Positions 44,427 to 53,723 of a DNA stretch of 64,000 nt are shown here, piece after piece (position 1 is the stretch's first letter; each line of letters opens with the position of its first letter). This DNA is from Promethearchaeota archaeon (GTDB lineage Archaea > Asgardarchaeota > Lokiarchaeia > Sigyniarchaeales > SOKP01). The notes beneath the pieces are model-generated. The model had not been told where the DNA came from, did not search any database, and saw only the letters and a program-made list of their open reading frames with translations. The stretch covers positions 186,001 to 250,000 of the forward strand of contig JAHPZE010000004.1 in assembly GCA_019058365.1 (NCBI GenBank). Reading direction: 5' to 3'. The position numbers were made by a program, and so were the translations under genes.

Positions 44427-45398
44427 TTAATCTCTCAACCTCCTTCCGGTTAAATTTAAAAATACATCTTCAAGTGAGTTTTGTCTAAACTTCATATTTT
44501 CAACCTCATCAATGTTGTTAATAAGCCCTTGTTGTAAAAGTTTCACAAGGTTTTTTAAGCCACCTTGAAAAGAAATTATTAATGTTTTTCTTTCCTTATG
44601 GCTAATTTCACTCGAATTAGCAACAAATGATATATTTTCTATCTTATTTTTTACTAATTCAAGGTCTTCCTGTTTAAGGAAAGATATTTCCAATGCATTA
44701 TCACTCCCATACTTCTCTTTTAATTCAGTAGGAGTTCCTTCAGCAATTATTTTTCCTTGGTCTATTATTGCAACTCGATCACTTAAAGCATCAGCCTCAA
44801 CCATATCATGTGTCAATAGAATTATCGTAATATCTGTATTTTTCAAACTTCTAATAAAGTCCCATACAAGACGGCGTGCTTGAGGGTCGAGACCCGCAGT
44901 AGGTTCATCAAGAAATAAAATTTCGGGTTCAAATATCAAAGCCATTACGAGATTTAAACGCCGTTGCATACCCCCTGAGAAATGTTTAGACCAGTCTTTT
45001 CTTCCTGCAATTCCAAATTCTTCCAGCAATTTTCTAGATTTCTCTTTCGCTTCTTTACGAGGCATTCCATGCATAATGGCCATAAACTCAACGTTTTCCT
45101 CTGCCCTTAAAACTTCATAAATTGTAATTTCCTGTGGACACACACCAATTTTCTTCACAATTTCATTTTTTCCCGTTAGAATACTGTGCCCATTAATGTT
45201 AGCATCACCAGCAGTAGGAGTTAAAACAGTGGTCAACATTCGGACTAATGTGGTTTTTCCAGCACCATTAGGTCCAAGAATGCTAAATAATTCCCCTTTT
45301 TTAACTTTCAAGGACACTCCATCTACAGCTTTGACTTCTTTAAAACATTTTTTAAGATCTTTTATATCAATTGCGATAGAATCTTTACTTACACTCAT
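44427..45398 (-). CDS. ABC transporter ATPase (DrrA-like)
   Basis: A 323-residue ATPase. Walker A GPNGAGKTTLV, Q-loop CPQEITIYE, signature FSGGMQRRLNL, Walker B EILFLDEPTAGLD and H-loop LTHDM are all present. The C-terminal 90 residues carry the DUF4162-like accessory region of DrrA-type exporters. Start used is ATG at 45396-45398; an in-frame GTG four codons upstream (45410) is possible. Pairs with the permease downstream. Confidence 0.95.
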   Translation of the reverse strand: MSVSKDSIAIDIKDLKKCFKEVKAVDGVSLKVKKGELFSILGPNGAGKTTLVRMLTTVLTPTAGDANINGHSILTGKNEIVKKIGVCPQEITIYEVLRAEENVEFMAIMHGMPRKEAKEKSRKLLEEFGIAGRKDWSKHFSGGMQRRLNLVMALIFEPEILFLDEPTAGLDPQARRLVWDFIRSLKNTDITIILLTHDMVEADALSDRVAIIDQGKIIAEGTPTELKEKYGSDNALEISFLKQEDLELVKNKIENISFVANSSEISHKERKTLIISFQGGLKNLVKLLQQGLINNIDEVENMKFRQNSLEDVFLNLTGRRLRD

Positions 45399-45633
45399 AA
45401 TTTCATACACAAATTAATTTTTTGTTTTTAATGATATTATATCTACTTTTTTGGAAAAATAAAAACTATTAAAAAGACTGGAGTCCAAATTTTGATAAAT
45501 TTCATGTGAAGTTGAAAGATATAATACTTAATGAACTTATTCTCTGTGCTAACTATTAGTCAATAATCTTATAAACAACTTGTTCTATTATTCTAATTAC
45601 TTAATTTCAAAAAAATTAATACCATTTACAAAG

Positions 45634-47154
45634 ATGATAAATACAATGCGAAAAGATTTAGATAAAGATTTATCAGAGATCCTCAAAAAAGAAAGATTTC
45701 AAGGCAAAATGATAAACTACATTTCAAAGGGAGGGAAGTTCTTAGTTTTTACACTTCCGATTATACTTGTAATAATTACTATAGTCACTTTTTATATATT
45801 TCCAGTATTACCAGCAGTTACTTCATTTTTCGATCATCCAATAGAATACAAAGTGTTAGCGCTAACTTTTATTGTCGTTTTAATAATTTATTTTTTTAAT
45901 TCCATTATGTTACTATTAGGAGCTACATCCACCGAAAGTTCTCTTAAATTACGATTAAAATTTGAAAGAAAAAGAGGTAGACCAATAGATAGTCTTGATG
46001 GGTTCGATTTACTCTCGAATAATGTAAAGCGAGTTACAAGTTTACTTAAAACTATTGCCCTTGTTTGCATAGTATCATTAGTTTTATTCATAATAATGCT
46101 ATTTATGAGTGAATTTAATTTAGGATTTGCAGCCGCAGGTTTTTCCTTAGTGGGTTTTGGTCTAGCATTATTAATTCGGAGTTTAAATCTTAATATTCAT
46201 GATGTTAATGGTCTTCAAGACTTTTACAAACCAACGACCCATGAAATCTTCCTAGATAACTTCTTTGCAGAGATTTTATCAAATCATTTAGACCCAGTCA
46301 CCTATCTTAAATGGGACGAGTATTTAGCAGGAATAAATAAAATATTAATACCTACATTCGTACAAAAAATTAGAGAAACCGAACCAGATGAGCTTCCTAT
46401 AACTTTTGCCATTGAGAAAATCTTATTTTTGTATTATCTAAAGTTCCAAGAAGTCGTAACGGAAGAACAATTTATACAAGAACTAAAAGAAGTCATTAAC
46501 GTAGATTCGGATAGTTTTGACATTGAGGAAGGATTACTGATAGAGGGTTCCTGGTATTTCTCTACTAATGATGTATTTAAATTATTTAATTATATCAAAA
46601 AATTTAATCCTGGATTTTTCGATATCATTGATAGATTACAATTAGAATTAGCAGATAATATTGAACGTATTTCTAAAGATCCGATATACATGGATTCTTC
46701 CGCTCAAGAAGTTGTTTATCTAAACACTGAACTAAATATTATAATTTTCCTCTATAATAACTCTCCGGAAGCTAAAAAATATATTATTAAGATTAATGCA
46801 CCTGGGTTTGAGCCAAATAAATTAAAACTTGAAGTTGAAGTTGAAGGGAGAGGCACTTTTTTAATTCCCAATAGGCAGATCCCATTGATTTCTTCTGAGG
46901 GGAAAGATATTGCGGGTGTATTATCAACAATATTAGAAAATGGAGATACTATATGGCTAACCTTAGAACCTAGAGAAACTGGTGAACAAACTGTACAGAT
47001 CTTTTTACTATCATCTGACGGAACAATAATAGAGGGAAAGACACGAGCTGTGAAAGTATCTAAGAATATAAAAGATTACATAAAGAAGCTAAGTTCGATT
47101 GGGTCTCTACTTGGCGGTTTAGCAGTTCCATTATCAAAAATCTTACTATCATAA
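45634..47154 (+). CDS. Large membrane protein with C-terminal beta-sandwich-like domain, unknown
   Basis: About 506 residues from the ATG at 45634 (an in-frame TTG at 45580 adds 18). Four hydrophobic helices (near residues 40-65, 75-100, 140-165 and 168-190) are followed by a soluble region of about 300 residues. Its last part (LNIIIFLYNNSPEAKKYIIKINAPGFEPNKLKLEVEVEGRGTFLIP to TRAVKV) has the strand pattern of an Ig-like or beta-sandwich domain, and a short hydrophobic tail ends the protein. No family recognised. Stands alone. Confidence 0.7.
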   Translation: MINTMRKDLDKDLSEILKKERFQGKMINYISKGGKFLVFTLPIILVIITIVTFYIFPVLPAVTSFFDHPIEYKVLALTFIVVLIIYFFNSIMLLLGATSTESSLKLRLKFERKRGRPIDSLDGFDLLSNNVKRVTSLLKTIALVCIVSLVLFIIMLFMSEFNLGFAAAGFSLVGFGLALLIRSLNLNIHDVNGLQDFYKPTTHEIFLDNFFAEILSNHLDPVTYLKWDEYLAGINKILIPTFVQKIRETEPDELPITFAIEKILFLYYLKFQEVVTEEQFIQELKEVINVDSDSFDIEEGLLIEGSWYFSTNDVFKLFNYIKKFNPGFFDIIDRLQLELADNIERISKDPIYMDSSAQEVVYLNTELNIIIFLYNNSPEAKKYIIKINAPGFEPNKLKLEVEVEGRGTFLIPNRQIPLISSEGKDIAGVLSTILENGDTIWLTLEPRETGEQTVQIFLLSSDGTIIEGKTRAVKVSKNIKDYIKKLSSIGSLLGGLAVPLSKILLS

Positions 47155-47299
47155 AGAATAGTATAATTAGATCCTTATTCATAATCTTTTTTTATTTTTT
47201 CTTGTAGTAATTAAAAGGGTACTATTAAATTATTTTAAACTTATATGAGAATGCTTAAAAACGACATTTTAACACATAAATTTAAATATTATAAGTTGA

Positions 47300-47454
47300 C
47301 TATTTAAGTGTTTTAAAAAGGAATTTGGATTATGTGATGCTATTCAAAGGGTGTGGAAGATAGGTAAACCAGAAAATTTTCCCACAGCCTTTTATCAAGA
47401 TGATAGCATTCTAGTTGGACTGAAAATTATGTTTACAAATTACCTTCAGGCAAA
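47300..47454 (+). pseudogene. Broken PAS-domain segment before the sensor kinase
   Basis: Directly upstream of the kinase start, one frame reads FGLCDAIQRVWKIGKPENFPTAFYQDDSI and, after a shift of one base between about 47404 and 47413, the kinase frame continues SWTENYVYKLPSGKVIAIFKE. Joined, this is the second half of a typical PAS domain (FYxDDxxxxWxENYVYKLPSGxVVAI). A stop (TAG at 47404-47406) closes the kinase frame, and the other frame ends at a TGA in front (47297-47299). No first half of the PAS domain is present. So the 5' end of a larger kinase gene has decayed, or the assembly has an error. A programmed shift is less likely because no slippery heptamer is seen. Confidence 0.7.
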
Positions 47455-49182
47455 GTGATTGCGATTTTTAAAGAAAAATCAGAGTATATGGAAGCAGAAG
47501 AAAATTATAAAAAAAGAATAGAATTTGAAAAAACAATCGCTACCATCTCATCTCGATTTGTTAATCCTGTTGATATAAATAAAGCTATTGATTTATTTCT
47601 TAAAGATATTGGAAGATTTAGCCAAGTAAGTCGAAGTTATGTATTTATCTTTAATGATGACTGTAGAACAATGAGCAACACCCATGAATGGTGTGCTGAG
47701 AATGTTTTGTCACAAATTAAAGAACTCAAAGACATTCCAATGGATGCATTTCCTTGGTTAATAAATAGACTAAAGAAAGGTGAGATTTTAAACATTGAAA
47801 ATGTTGAGGATCTACCTACTGAAGCATCAGCAGAAAAAAAAGAGTTCTTAAGAGAAAATATAAAATCTTTAATTCTCTTACCGTTAAAAGTAGGAGAGGA
47901 CATAGCGGGATTCATTGGATTTGATAATGTAAGAGCATCAGAGAAATGGAGTAAAGATAATTTAAACCTTCTAAATATATCTTCTGATATTATAGGAAAT
48001 ACTTTAAAGCGTATAAAAACAGAACAAGAATTAGAAGAACTAAATCAGGAGTTAAAAAATATTGTTGAAGAAAGAACTAGAAAACTACAAGAAAGTGAAA
48101 ATGAAAAAACTGCTATCTTAGAAAGCCTTCTAGAGCATATAATCTATCAAACTATAGATAATACAATAATATATGCTAACAAAGCTGCTGCTGATTCTGT
48201 AAATTTCACGCCAGAACAATTGATTGGACGTAAATGTTATCAAGTCTGGAATAATCGAGAAGAACCATGCGATGGGTGCCCAATATTACTATCATTAAAA
48301 ATTAATAAACCAGCAAATAATGAAATAACTACTCCAGATGGGAGAATTTGGTATGTAGCAGGTTATCCTGTCAGAGATAAAGATAACAATATCATAGGTG
48401 TCGTTGAAGCTACTCTAAATATCACCGAGAAAAAAACTGCTGAGCAAAAGTTAAAAAAATCTGAGGAGAAATATCGAAAAGCCTATTATCAAGCTAATCT
48501 CTATAGAGACATTTTTGCTCACGATATCAACAATATCCTTCAGAATATTAGTTCCTCAGTTGAACTTAGCTCTCTGTATCTCAATGATCCTGAAAAGCTC
48601 CATACAATAAAGGAGTTATTTAATATAGTAGATGAACAAGTTAACAGAGCAAAAAAGTTAATATCAAATGTAAGAAAAATAACTGAACTCGACAAATCTG
48701 AAATAATTTTAGAAAAAATGGATGTGAATCAAGTATTGAATAATGCTATTGAATTTTTACAATCTAGTTTTCAAACAAGAAATATTAATATTCAACTCAA
48801 TACTCACTCTAAAAGAAATTATGTACATGCAAATAATCTTTTATTAGATATATTTGAAAACCTTTTGATCAACGCTGTCAGATATAATAATAAATCCAAT
48901 ATCGAGATAACTATTGATATTAATAAAGAACAAAAAGGAGATGAAAATTATATTAAAATGGAATTTAAAGATAATGGATTAGGTATTTCTGATCATCGTA
49001 AAAAAACTATTTTTAAAAGAGGAACGCAAAAATCACAAAAAAGTACAGGAATGGGGCTTGGATTATCTCTTGTTAAAAAAATATTAGACATTTATCATGG
49101 TGACATTAGGGTGGAGGATAAAGTCAAAGGTGACTATAAACAGGGAAGCAATTTTGTAGTTTTAATACCGACTAATTCTTAA
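47455..49182 (+). CDS. Sensor histidine kinase with GAF and PAS domains
   Basis: A 575-residue cytoplasmic kinase. Residues 20-190 form a GAF domain (FSQVSRSYVFIFNDDCRTMSNTHEWC to FIGFDNV). A coiled-coil linker is followed by a PAS domain (about 220-345; IYANKAAADSVNFTPEQLIGRKCYQVWNNREEPCDGCPI) with the Cys pair CDGC. The H-box AHDINNILQ holds the phospho-accepting His (about 355). HATPase motifs are FENLLINAVRYN (N), DNGLGIS (G1) and GMGLGLSLVKK (G2). The GTG start lies inside what was the end of an upstream PAS domain, so this gene is probably 5'-truncated. A response regulator is at 57386. Confidence 0.9.
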   Translation: MIAIFKEKSEYMEAEENYKKRIEFEKTIATISSRFVNPVDINKAIDLFLKDIGRFSQVSRSYVFIFNDDCRTMSNTHEWCAENVLSQIKELKDIPMDAFPWLINRLKKGEILNIENVEDLPTEASAEKKEFLRENIKSLILLPLKVGEDIAGFIGFDNVRASEKWSKDNLNLLNISSDIIGNTLKRIKTEQELEELNQELKNIVEERTRKLQESENEKTAILESLLEHIIYQTIDNTIIYANKAAADSVNFTPEQLIGRKCYQVWNNREEPCDGCPILLSLKINKPANNEITTPDGRIWYVAGYPVRDKDNNIIGVVEATLNITEKKTAEQKLKKSEEKYRKAYYQANLYRDIFAHDINNILQNISSSVELSSLYLNDPEKLHTIKELFNIVDEQVNRAKKLISNVRKITELDKSEIILEKMDVNQVLNNAIEFLQSSFQTRNINIQLNTHSKRNYVHANNLLLDIFENLLINAVRYNNKSNIEITIDINKEQKGDENYIKMEFKDNGLGISDHRKKTIFKRGTQKSQKSTGMGLGLSLVKKILDIYHGDIRVEDKVKGDYKQGSNFVVLIPTNS

Positions 49183-49300
49183 TTTTCAAAAAAAATTATC
49201 TCCTTATTGATATTCAAAATTTATCTGTATCAATTTTATTAATACTATCCTTTAATTTATTACTATAAACTTTAAAAGCGATATAGATAAAAATGAAATT

Positions 49301-50824
49301 ATGAAAACATATGACTTAGTAGTTATTGGAAGCGGAGTAGGATTAAGTGTTTTGAATGTCGGACTTCAATTAGGAATGAATTGTGCTCTTGTAGAAAATA
49401 CTAAAATAGGGGGCACCTGTTTAACACGAGGTTGTATCCCTTCGAAAGTATTGGTCTATCCGGCTGATTTAATCCGAGAAACTCAGCATGCCAAAAAAGT
49501 TGGAATTAAGTTCAATGTAGAAAATATTGATTGGGATTTAATGGCAAAAAGAATGTGGTCTCAAATCGATGAAAGTAAAATGATTGACCAAGGATTATCA
49601 ACTGTGCCGAATTTGAAAGTGTATAAGGGAGTTGGAGAATTTGTTGGAGAATATGAGATGAAAGTGAATGATACTAAGAAAAGTAAAGAGTTAGGACATT
49701 TCAAAGCTGAACGATTTGTAATTGCTTCAGGGGCGAGATCTTTTATACCACCAATTCAGGGAATAGAAGATATGAACTATATAACCAATGAAAACTTTTT
49801 TGGTGATAGATTTCCAAAAAAGCCATGGAAAAGTCTCATTATTATTGGTGGTGGAGTTATAGCAGCAGAATTTGCACATATTTTCTCTGCAATGGGTACT
49901 GAGGTGATTATTGTGGAGATGCTTCCTCGATTAACTGTAACAGAAGAACCTGAGATTAGCGAACTATTGGAGAAAAGTTTCAACAATCATATGAAAGTTT
50001 TGTTAAATGAAAAGGCAATAAAAGCATATATGAACAAAAATCAAAAAGTAATTTTAGTAAAAAATATGAAGACTGGCGTAGAAAAGGAAATAATAGCAGA
50101 GGAAATTCTTATTGCAGCAGGACGACGTTCAAATGCAGACTTATTAAAGGTAGAAAACACTGGGCTTGTAACGGATGAGAGGGGTTGGATAAAAACTAAT
50201 GAATACTTAGAAACCAATAAGAATAATATTTGGTGTATAGGAGATGCAAACGGTCTTTATCAATTTAGACATAAGGCAAATTATGAAGCAGAAATCTGCA
50301 CAAATAATATATTTGGTCCAGAAGATCAAAAACGATCTGTCGATTATTCTGCAGTTCCATGGGCTATCTTTACATATCCTCAAATAGGACATGTTGGAAT
50401 GACACAAGCAGAAGCTATTGAAAAAGGTTATGAGATTTATGTTGCTATGAAAAATTATTCAACCATAGCAAAAGGTTATGCAATGGGTTTTGAAAGTAAT
50501 CAAGAGGATGATGGCTTTGTAAAATTAATTGTTGATAAATCTTATAAAATATTAGGAGCTCATGTAGTAGGCCCTCATGCGGCTCTTTTAGTGCAACCAT
50601 TTGTATATCTAATGAATTCAGGATTTACTTGTACACTACCAGAATATAGGGACGAAAAAAGCCTACCTAAAGTAGAAAAAGCTTGTCCTGAAGCAGGATC
50701 CTTTATACCTATATATCGTTCAATGGTTATACACCCTTCTCTTAATGAAGTAACAGGGTGGGCAATTGGCAATTTGAAACCGGTTAATATTAAAATGGAA
50801 CATCATGAACATCATCATACTTAA
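49301..50824 (+). CDS. Class I pyridine nucleotide-disulfide oxidoreductase (dihydrolipoamide dehydrogenase-like)
   Basis: A 507-residue FAD enzyme. VIGSGVGLSVLNVGLQLG is the FAD site; the redox disulfide is in GGTCLTRGCIPSKVL (C-x4-C), PWKSLIIIGGGVIAAEFAHIFSAMG the NAD(P) site, and IGDANGLYQFRH the second FAD motif. The C-terminal dimer domain has the His-Glu pair in VIHPSLNEVTGW. The tail ends in EHHEHHHT, unusually His-rich and possibly metal-binding. No lipoyl-domain or 2-oxoacid dehydrogenase genes are near, so the partner disulfide is unknown (mercuric-reductase-like and lipoamide functions both possible). Confidence 0.9.
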   Translation: MKTYDLVVIGSGVGLSVLNVGLQLGMNCALVENTKIGGTCLTRGCIPSKVLVYPADLIRETQHAKKVGIKFNVENIDWDLMAKRMWSQIDESKMIDQGLSTVPNLKVYKGVGEFVGEYEMKVNDTKKSKELGHFKAERFVIASGARSFIPPIQGIEDMNYITNENFFGDRFPKKPWKSLIIIGGGVIAAEFAHIFSAMGTEVIIVEMLPRLTVTEEPEISELLEKSFNNHMKVLLNEKAIKAYMNKNQKVILVKNMKTGVEKEIIAEEILIAAGRRSNADLLKVENTGLVTDERGWIKTNEYLETNKNNIWCIGDANGLYQFRHKANYEAEICTNNIFGPEDQKRSVDYSAVPWAIFTYPQIGHVGMTQAEAIEKGYEIYVAMKNYSTIAKGYAMGFESNQEDDGFVKLIVDKSYKILGAHVVGPHAALLVQPFVYLMNSGFTCTLPEYRDEKSLPKVEKACPEAGSFIPIYRSMVIHPSLNEVTGWAIGNLKPVNIKMEHHEHHHT

Positions 50825-50954
50825 AGAATTAATAGTAAGATGTTTTCTTTTTTAATTTACTCGGTTTTTTTAAGTTTTTGCTAAAACATGGCTTACTAAT
50901 TTTGATTGATTTAACCATCAATTATATAGATTCTTAATCTAATATTAAGATCAG

Positions 50955-52910
50955 ATGGTATTAAAAAACATTAATTCTAAAAGAGATAATAGAATTGGAC
51001 AAATCTTTACTCCAAGTTATATTGCTGAATTTATGGTTAGAAACATAATTTCATTCATCATGAAATCAAGAAAAGACCCTTCTAATTTAAGAATCCTAGA
51101 GCCCTCTGTAGGAGAAGGGATTTTTCTGAAATATCTCTTAAAATATCACTTTTCTGATATAACTGCTTATGAAAGGGATGATGATTTGAAAGACGTCCTT
51201 GTGAAATCTTATCCTAATATAGACGTTAAATTTGACAATTTTTTAAGCTCAAATCCAAATGAAAAATTTGATATCATAATTGGAAACCCTCCATATTTGG
51301 GGCAAAATTATAATGCTGAAATATTTCAAGAATATGTAATGAAATATCCTTTTTGTGCGAAATTTTTTGTAGGGAATATGGATTTATTTTACTTTTTCAT
51401 TCATTTAGGAATAGAAAAATTAAAACCGGGTGGAATTCTTTCGTTTATCACCACTAATTATTGGATTACAAAATCTAAGAAAACTGGTATAAAATTATTA
51501 AAACCACATGTGTTAAAAGAATGTTTTTTGCTTCAATTTATAGATTTATCTCAATTACACTTATTTGAAAGTGCTAAAGGTCAACAAAACTGTATTTTTG
51601 TATTACAAAAAAAGACTGAGCAAGAGAAAATTCAAATGAAAAATAAAAATATTGAAGTAATTCAAATTATTAAAAATAAAGAAATCGATCAAAATTCTAA
51701 ATCATTAAATGAAGTAGTTTTCAAAGATTTAAGCTCTGGAAATGTTTTAAGCAATGTTAAGAGATTCACCTCAGCAATTACTAATAACGATTTAAGAAAA
51801 GATGAAAGTTGGAATCTCATCTACCCTAATGAAGTAAAATATGTAGTAGACAAAATTGAAAGCTATTGCAAAGTAAATAGAAAAAACTCATTTTTAAAAG
51901 ATTATTTCTTAATACGAAATGGGTTAATTCTCATAAAAGATTCTATTTTCATATTATATGAAGGTAAAAATTTAAGAATTGAGAATAATGATTTCTTTAT
52001 TCGTATAAATAGAGATTTTTTAAAACTCTCTAAAGTTGAGAAATCAAGATTAAAAAAAATATATAAAAGCAAATCAATTAAAGCATATGGCTATGAGGAA
52101 GATGACTATATAGGATATGTGATTTATTTTAATAAAAATGAATTTAAATCACAATCTACTCTTGAAAGAAACCAACTAATTAATTTGAAATACCCTCTTC
52201 TTTCAAAATATATTCAACAATATGAAAAAGAATTAAAAGATATTTTAATCAATGCCAAAGAAAACCCAGATGATTTTTATTTTCCTAGAAGAGGTTCTTT
52301 TATCCGCCTATTTGAAAGAAATAATATAGAAAAATTAACAGATCTTGAACCTTTATATGATAACGGGGAGAAGATCTTTTTTAAATTTATTTCAAAAGAA
52401 AATAATTTTGGATATACAAACACCTCCTACTATGCCACTTCAGATACATACTTCCTATGGCAAAAATGCCCCGATGATGAGATTGACTATCTGTTTATCC
52501 TTGCCTATCTGAATTCCAGATTAATCACTTTCATTTTTCAAGCAAAAAATATTTCTGTAAAAAGAAGTAAAACTAAGCTTGAACAAGGATTACCTATACC
52601 TCATCTAAATAATTTTATAAATAAAGAGAGTAAAGCTATTATAGAATTAATTAAAACATTTTCTTATTACTTAATTGGAATTACTTACGGCAAATCCAAC
52701 AAAAATATTGAAAATCTTATTGAAAAAATACAAACTTCAAATTACTTTACATATACCAAAAATATCAAATTAAAAGAAAAGGTAATTAGATTATTAAAAA
52801 AACATGATAGGGATAATATAAAAATCATATTAGATCAACTATTTTTTCAACTTTTTAATTTAGATGGAAAAATAATAAATAAATTATTAAAAGAATATTA
52901 TAATCTTTAA
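50955..52910 (+). CDS. Adenine-specific DNA methyltransferase (type IIG/Eco57I-TaqI-like), apparently orphan
   Basis: A 651-residue N6-adenine methyltransferase. After RIGQIFTPSYIAEFMV come SAM motif I LEPSVGEGIFLKYLL (about 50-64) and catalytic NPPY in IIGNPPYLGQN. The long C-terminal half (about 260-651) resembles the target-recognition part of TaqI/Eco57I-class enzymes (SFIRLFERNNIEKL, YNLIDE-like YDNGEKIFFKFISKEN, FILAYLNSRLITF). No PD-(D/E)xK nuclease motif is evident in it and no restriction endonuclease gene is next to it, so it looks like a solitary methyltransferase, or one that lost its nuclease. Codon bias is very AT-rich. Confidence 0.85.
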   Translation: MVLKNINSKRDNRIGQIFTPSYIAEFMVRNIISFIMKSRKDPSNLRILEPSVGEGIFLKYLLKYHFSDITAYERDDDLKDVLVKSYPNIDVKFDNFLSSNPNEKFDIIIGNPPYLGQNYNAEIFQEYVMKYPFCAKFFVGNMDLFYFFIHLGIEKLKPGGILSFITTNYWITKSKKTGIKLLKPHVLKECFLLQFIDLSQLHLFESAKGQQNCIFVLQKKTEQEKIQMKNKNIEVIQIIKNKEIDQNSKSLNEVVFKDLSSGNVLSNVKRFTSAITNNDLRKDESWNLIYPNEVKYVVDKIESYCKVNRKNSFLKDYFLIRNGLILIKDSIFILYEGKNLRIENNDFFIRINRDFLKLSKVEKSRLKKIYKSKSIKAYGYEEDDYIGYVIYFNKNEFKSQSTLERNQLINLKYPLLSKYIQQYEKELKDILINAKENPDDFYFPRRGSFIRLFERNNIEKLTDLEPLYDNGEKIFFKFISKENNFGYTNTSYYATSDTYFLWQKCPDDEIDYLFILAYLNSRLITFIFQAKNISVKRSKTKLEQGLPIPHLNNFINKESKAIIELIKTFSYYLIGITYGKSNKNIENLIEKIQTSNYFTYTKNIKLKEKVIRLLKKHDRDNIKIILDQLFFQLFNLDGKIINKLLKEYYNL

Positions 52911-53043
52911 TTAAACTTATTTCTCAGGCTTTACTGCTTTATTTTCCAAAATCGATAAGTTTTTATAGGTATTATAGTATATTTTAATTGTAAGAACTAA
53001 GTTGTCAATTATAAATTGACGTTTTTAAGAAATTTGGTGATAA

Positions 53044-53661
53044 ATGATTAAGGATGAATTTGATGACTTTATTGATGAAATTAAAAGATATTTTAAATTA
53101 GATTCAGATAAATTTGATGTGGATTTTTTATTTATTCCAGATTCAGAAAATAAATCAAAATTAAAACCCGATGATAAGAAAGTAAAAGGGATTAAGATAT
53201 CATATCATTTTGAAACAGGTATGGAAAAACCTGAGATTCGAATTGAAGGAAATATCGATGAGAAGAAGATTCAAGAGTATTTTGAAGGAATAGATATCTC
53301 GAAATATCCTAGCATTAAAAAGTTACTTGAATCAAGAAATATTGAAGAAATTGATGTCAGTGAGCTTTCTTTAGAATCAAGTGAATATGATAAGGATTTA
53401 AATATAATAGAACCACATACCGAAATTAATGATTACAATGAATATACTGAAATTGTTCTTGAAATTCCTGGAATAAATGAAGAGGAAATCATGATAGATA
53501 TTTGCGACGAGGGAAATAAGTTAATCTTTAAAGCTGAAAATGAAAATAGAAAATATATAAAAAATGTTAATTTACCTTTAATAACTTCAACTAAAGACTA
53601 TAATGTTGAAGTAAAAAATGGATTAGCTATTATTCTAATAAAGAAATCAGAGAGCTATTAA
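53044..53661 (+). CDS. Hsp20/alpha-crystallin-like protein
   Basis: A 205-residue protein; the last 85 residues (EPHTEINDYNEYTEIVLEIPGINEEEIMIDIC to VEVKNGLAIILIKKSE) form the alpha-crystallin-like sandwich of small heat-shock or GvpH-type proteins. The first 115 residues are an unrecognised acidic domain. GGTGATAA precedes the ATG. It lies 62 bp upstream of cdc48, a pairing also seen in other archaea, and so may act with the unfoldase in protein quality control. Confidence 0.85.
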   Translation: MIKDEFDDFIDEIKRYFKLDSDKFDVDFLFIPDSENKSKLKPDDKKVKGIKISYHFETGMEKPEIRIEGNIDEKKIQEYFEGIDISKYPSIKKLLESRNIEEIDVSELSLESSEYDKDLNIIEPHTEINDYNEYTEIVLEIPGINEEEIMIDICDEGNKLIFKAENENRKYIKNVNLPLITSTKDYNVEVKNGLAIILIKKSESY

Positions 53662-53723
53662 CTATTATATAGAAAAATATAGAATGAAAAATTAAACAAA
53701 AATGAATATAAAGGGATAAAAAA

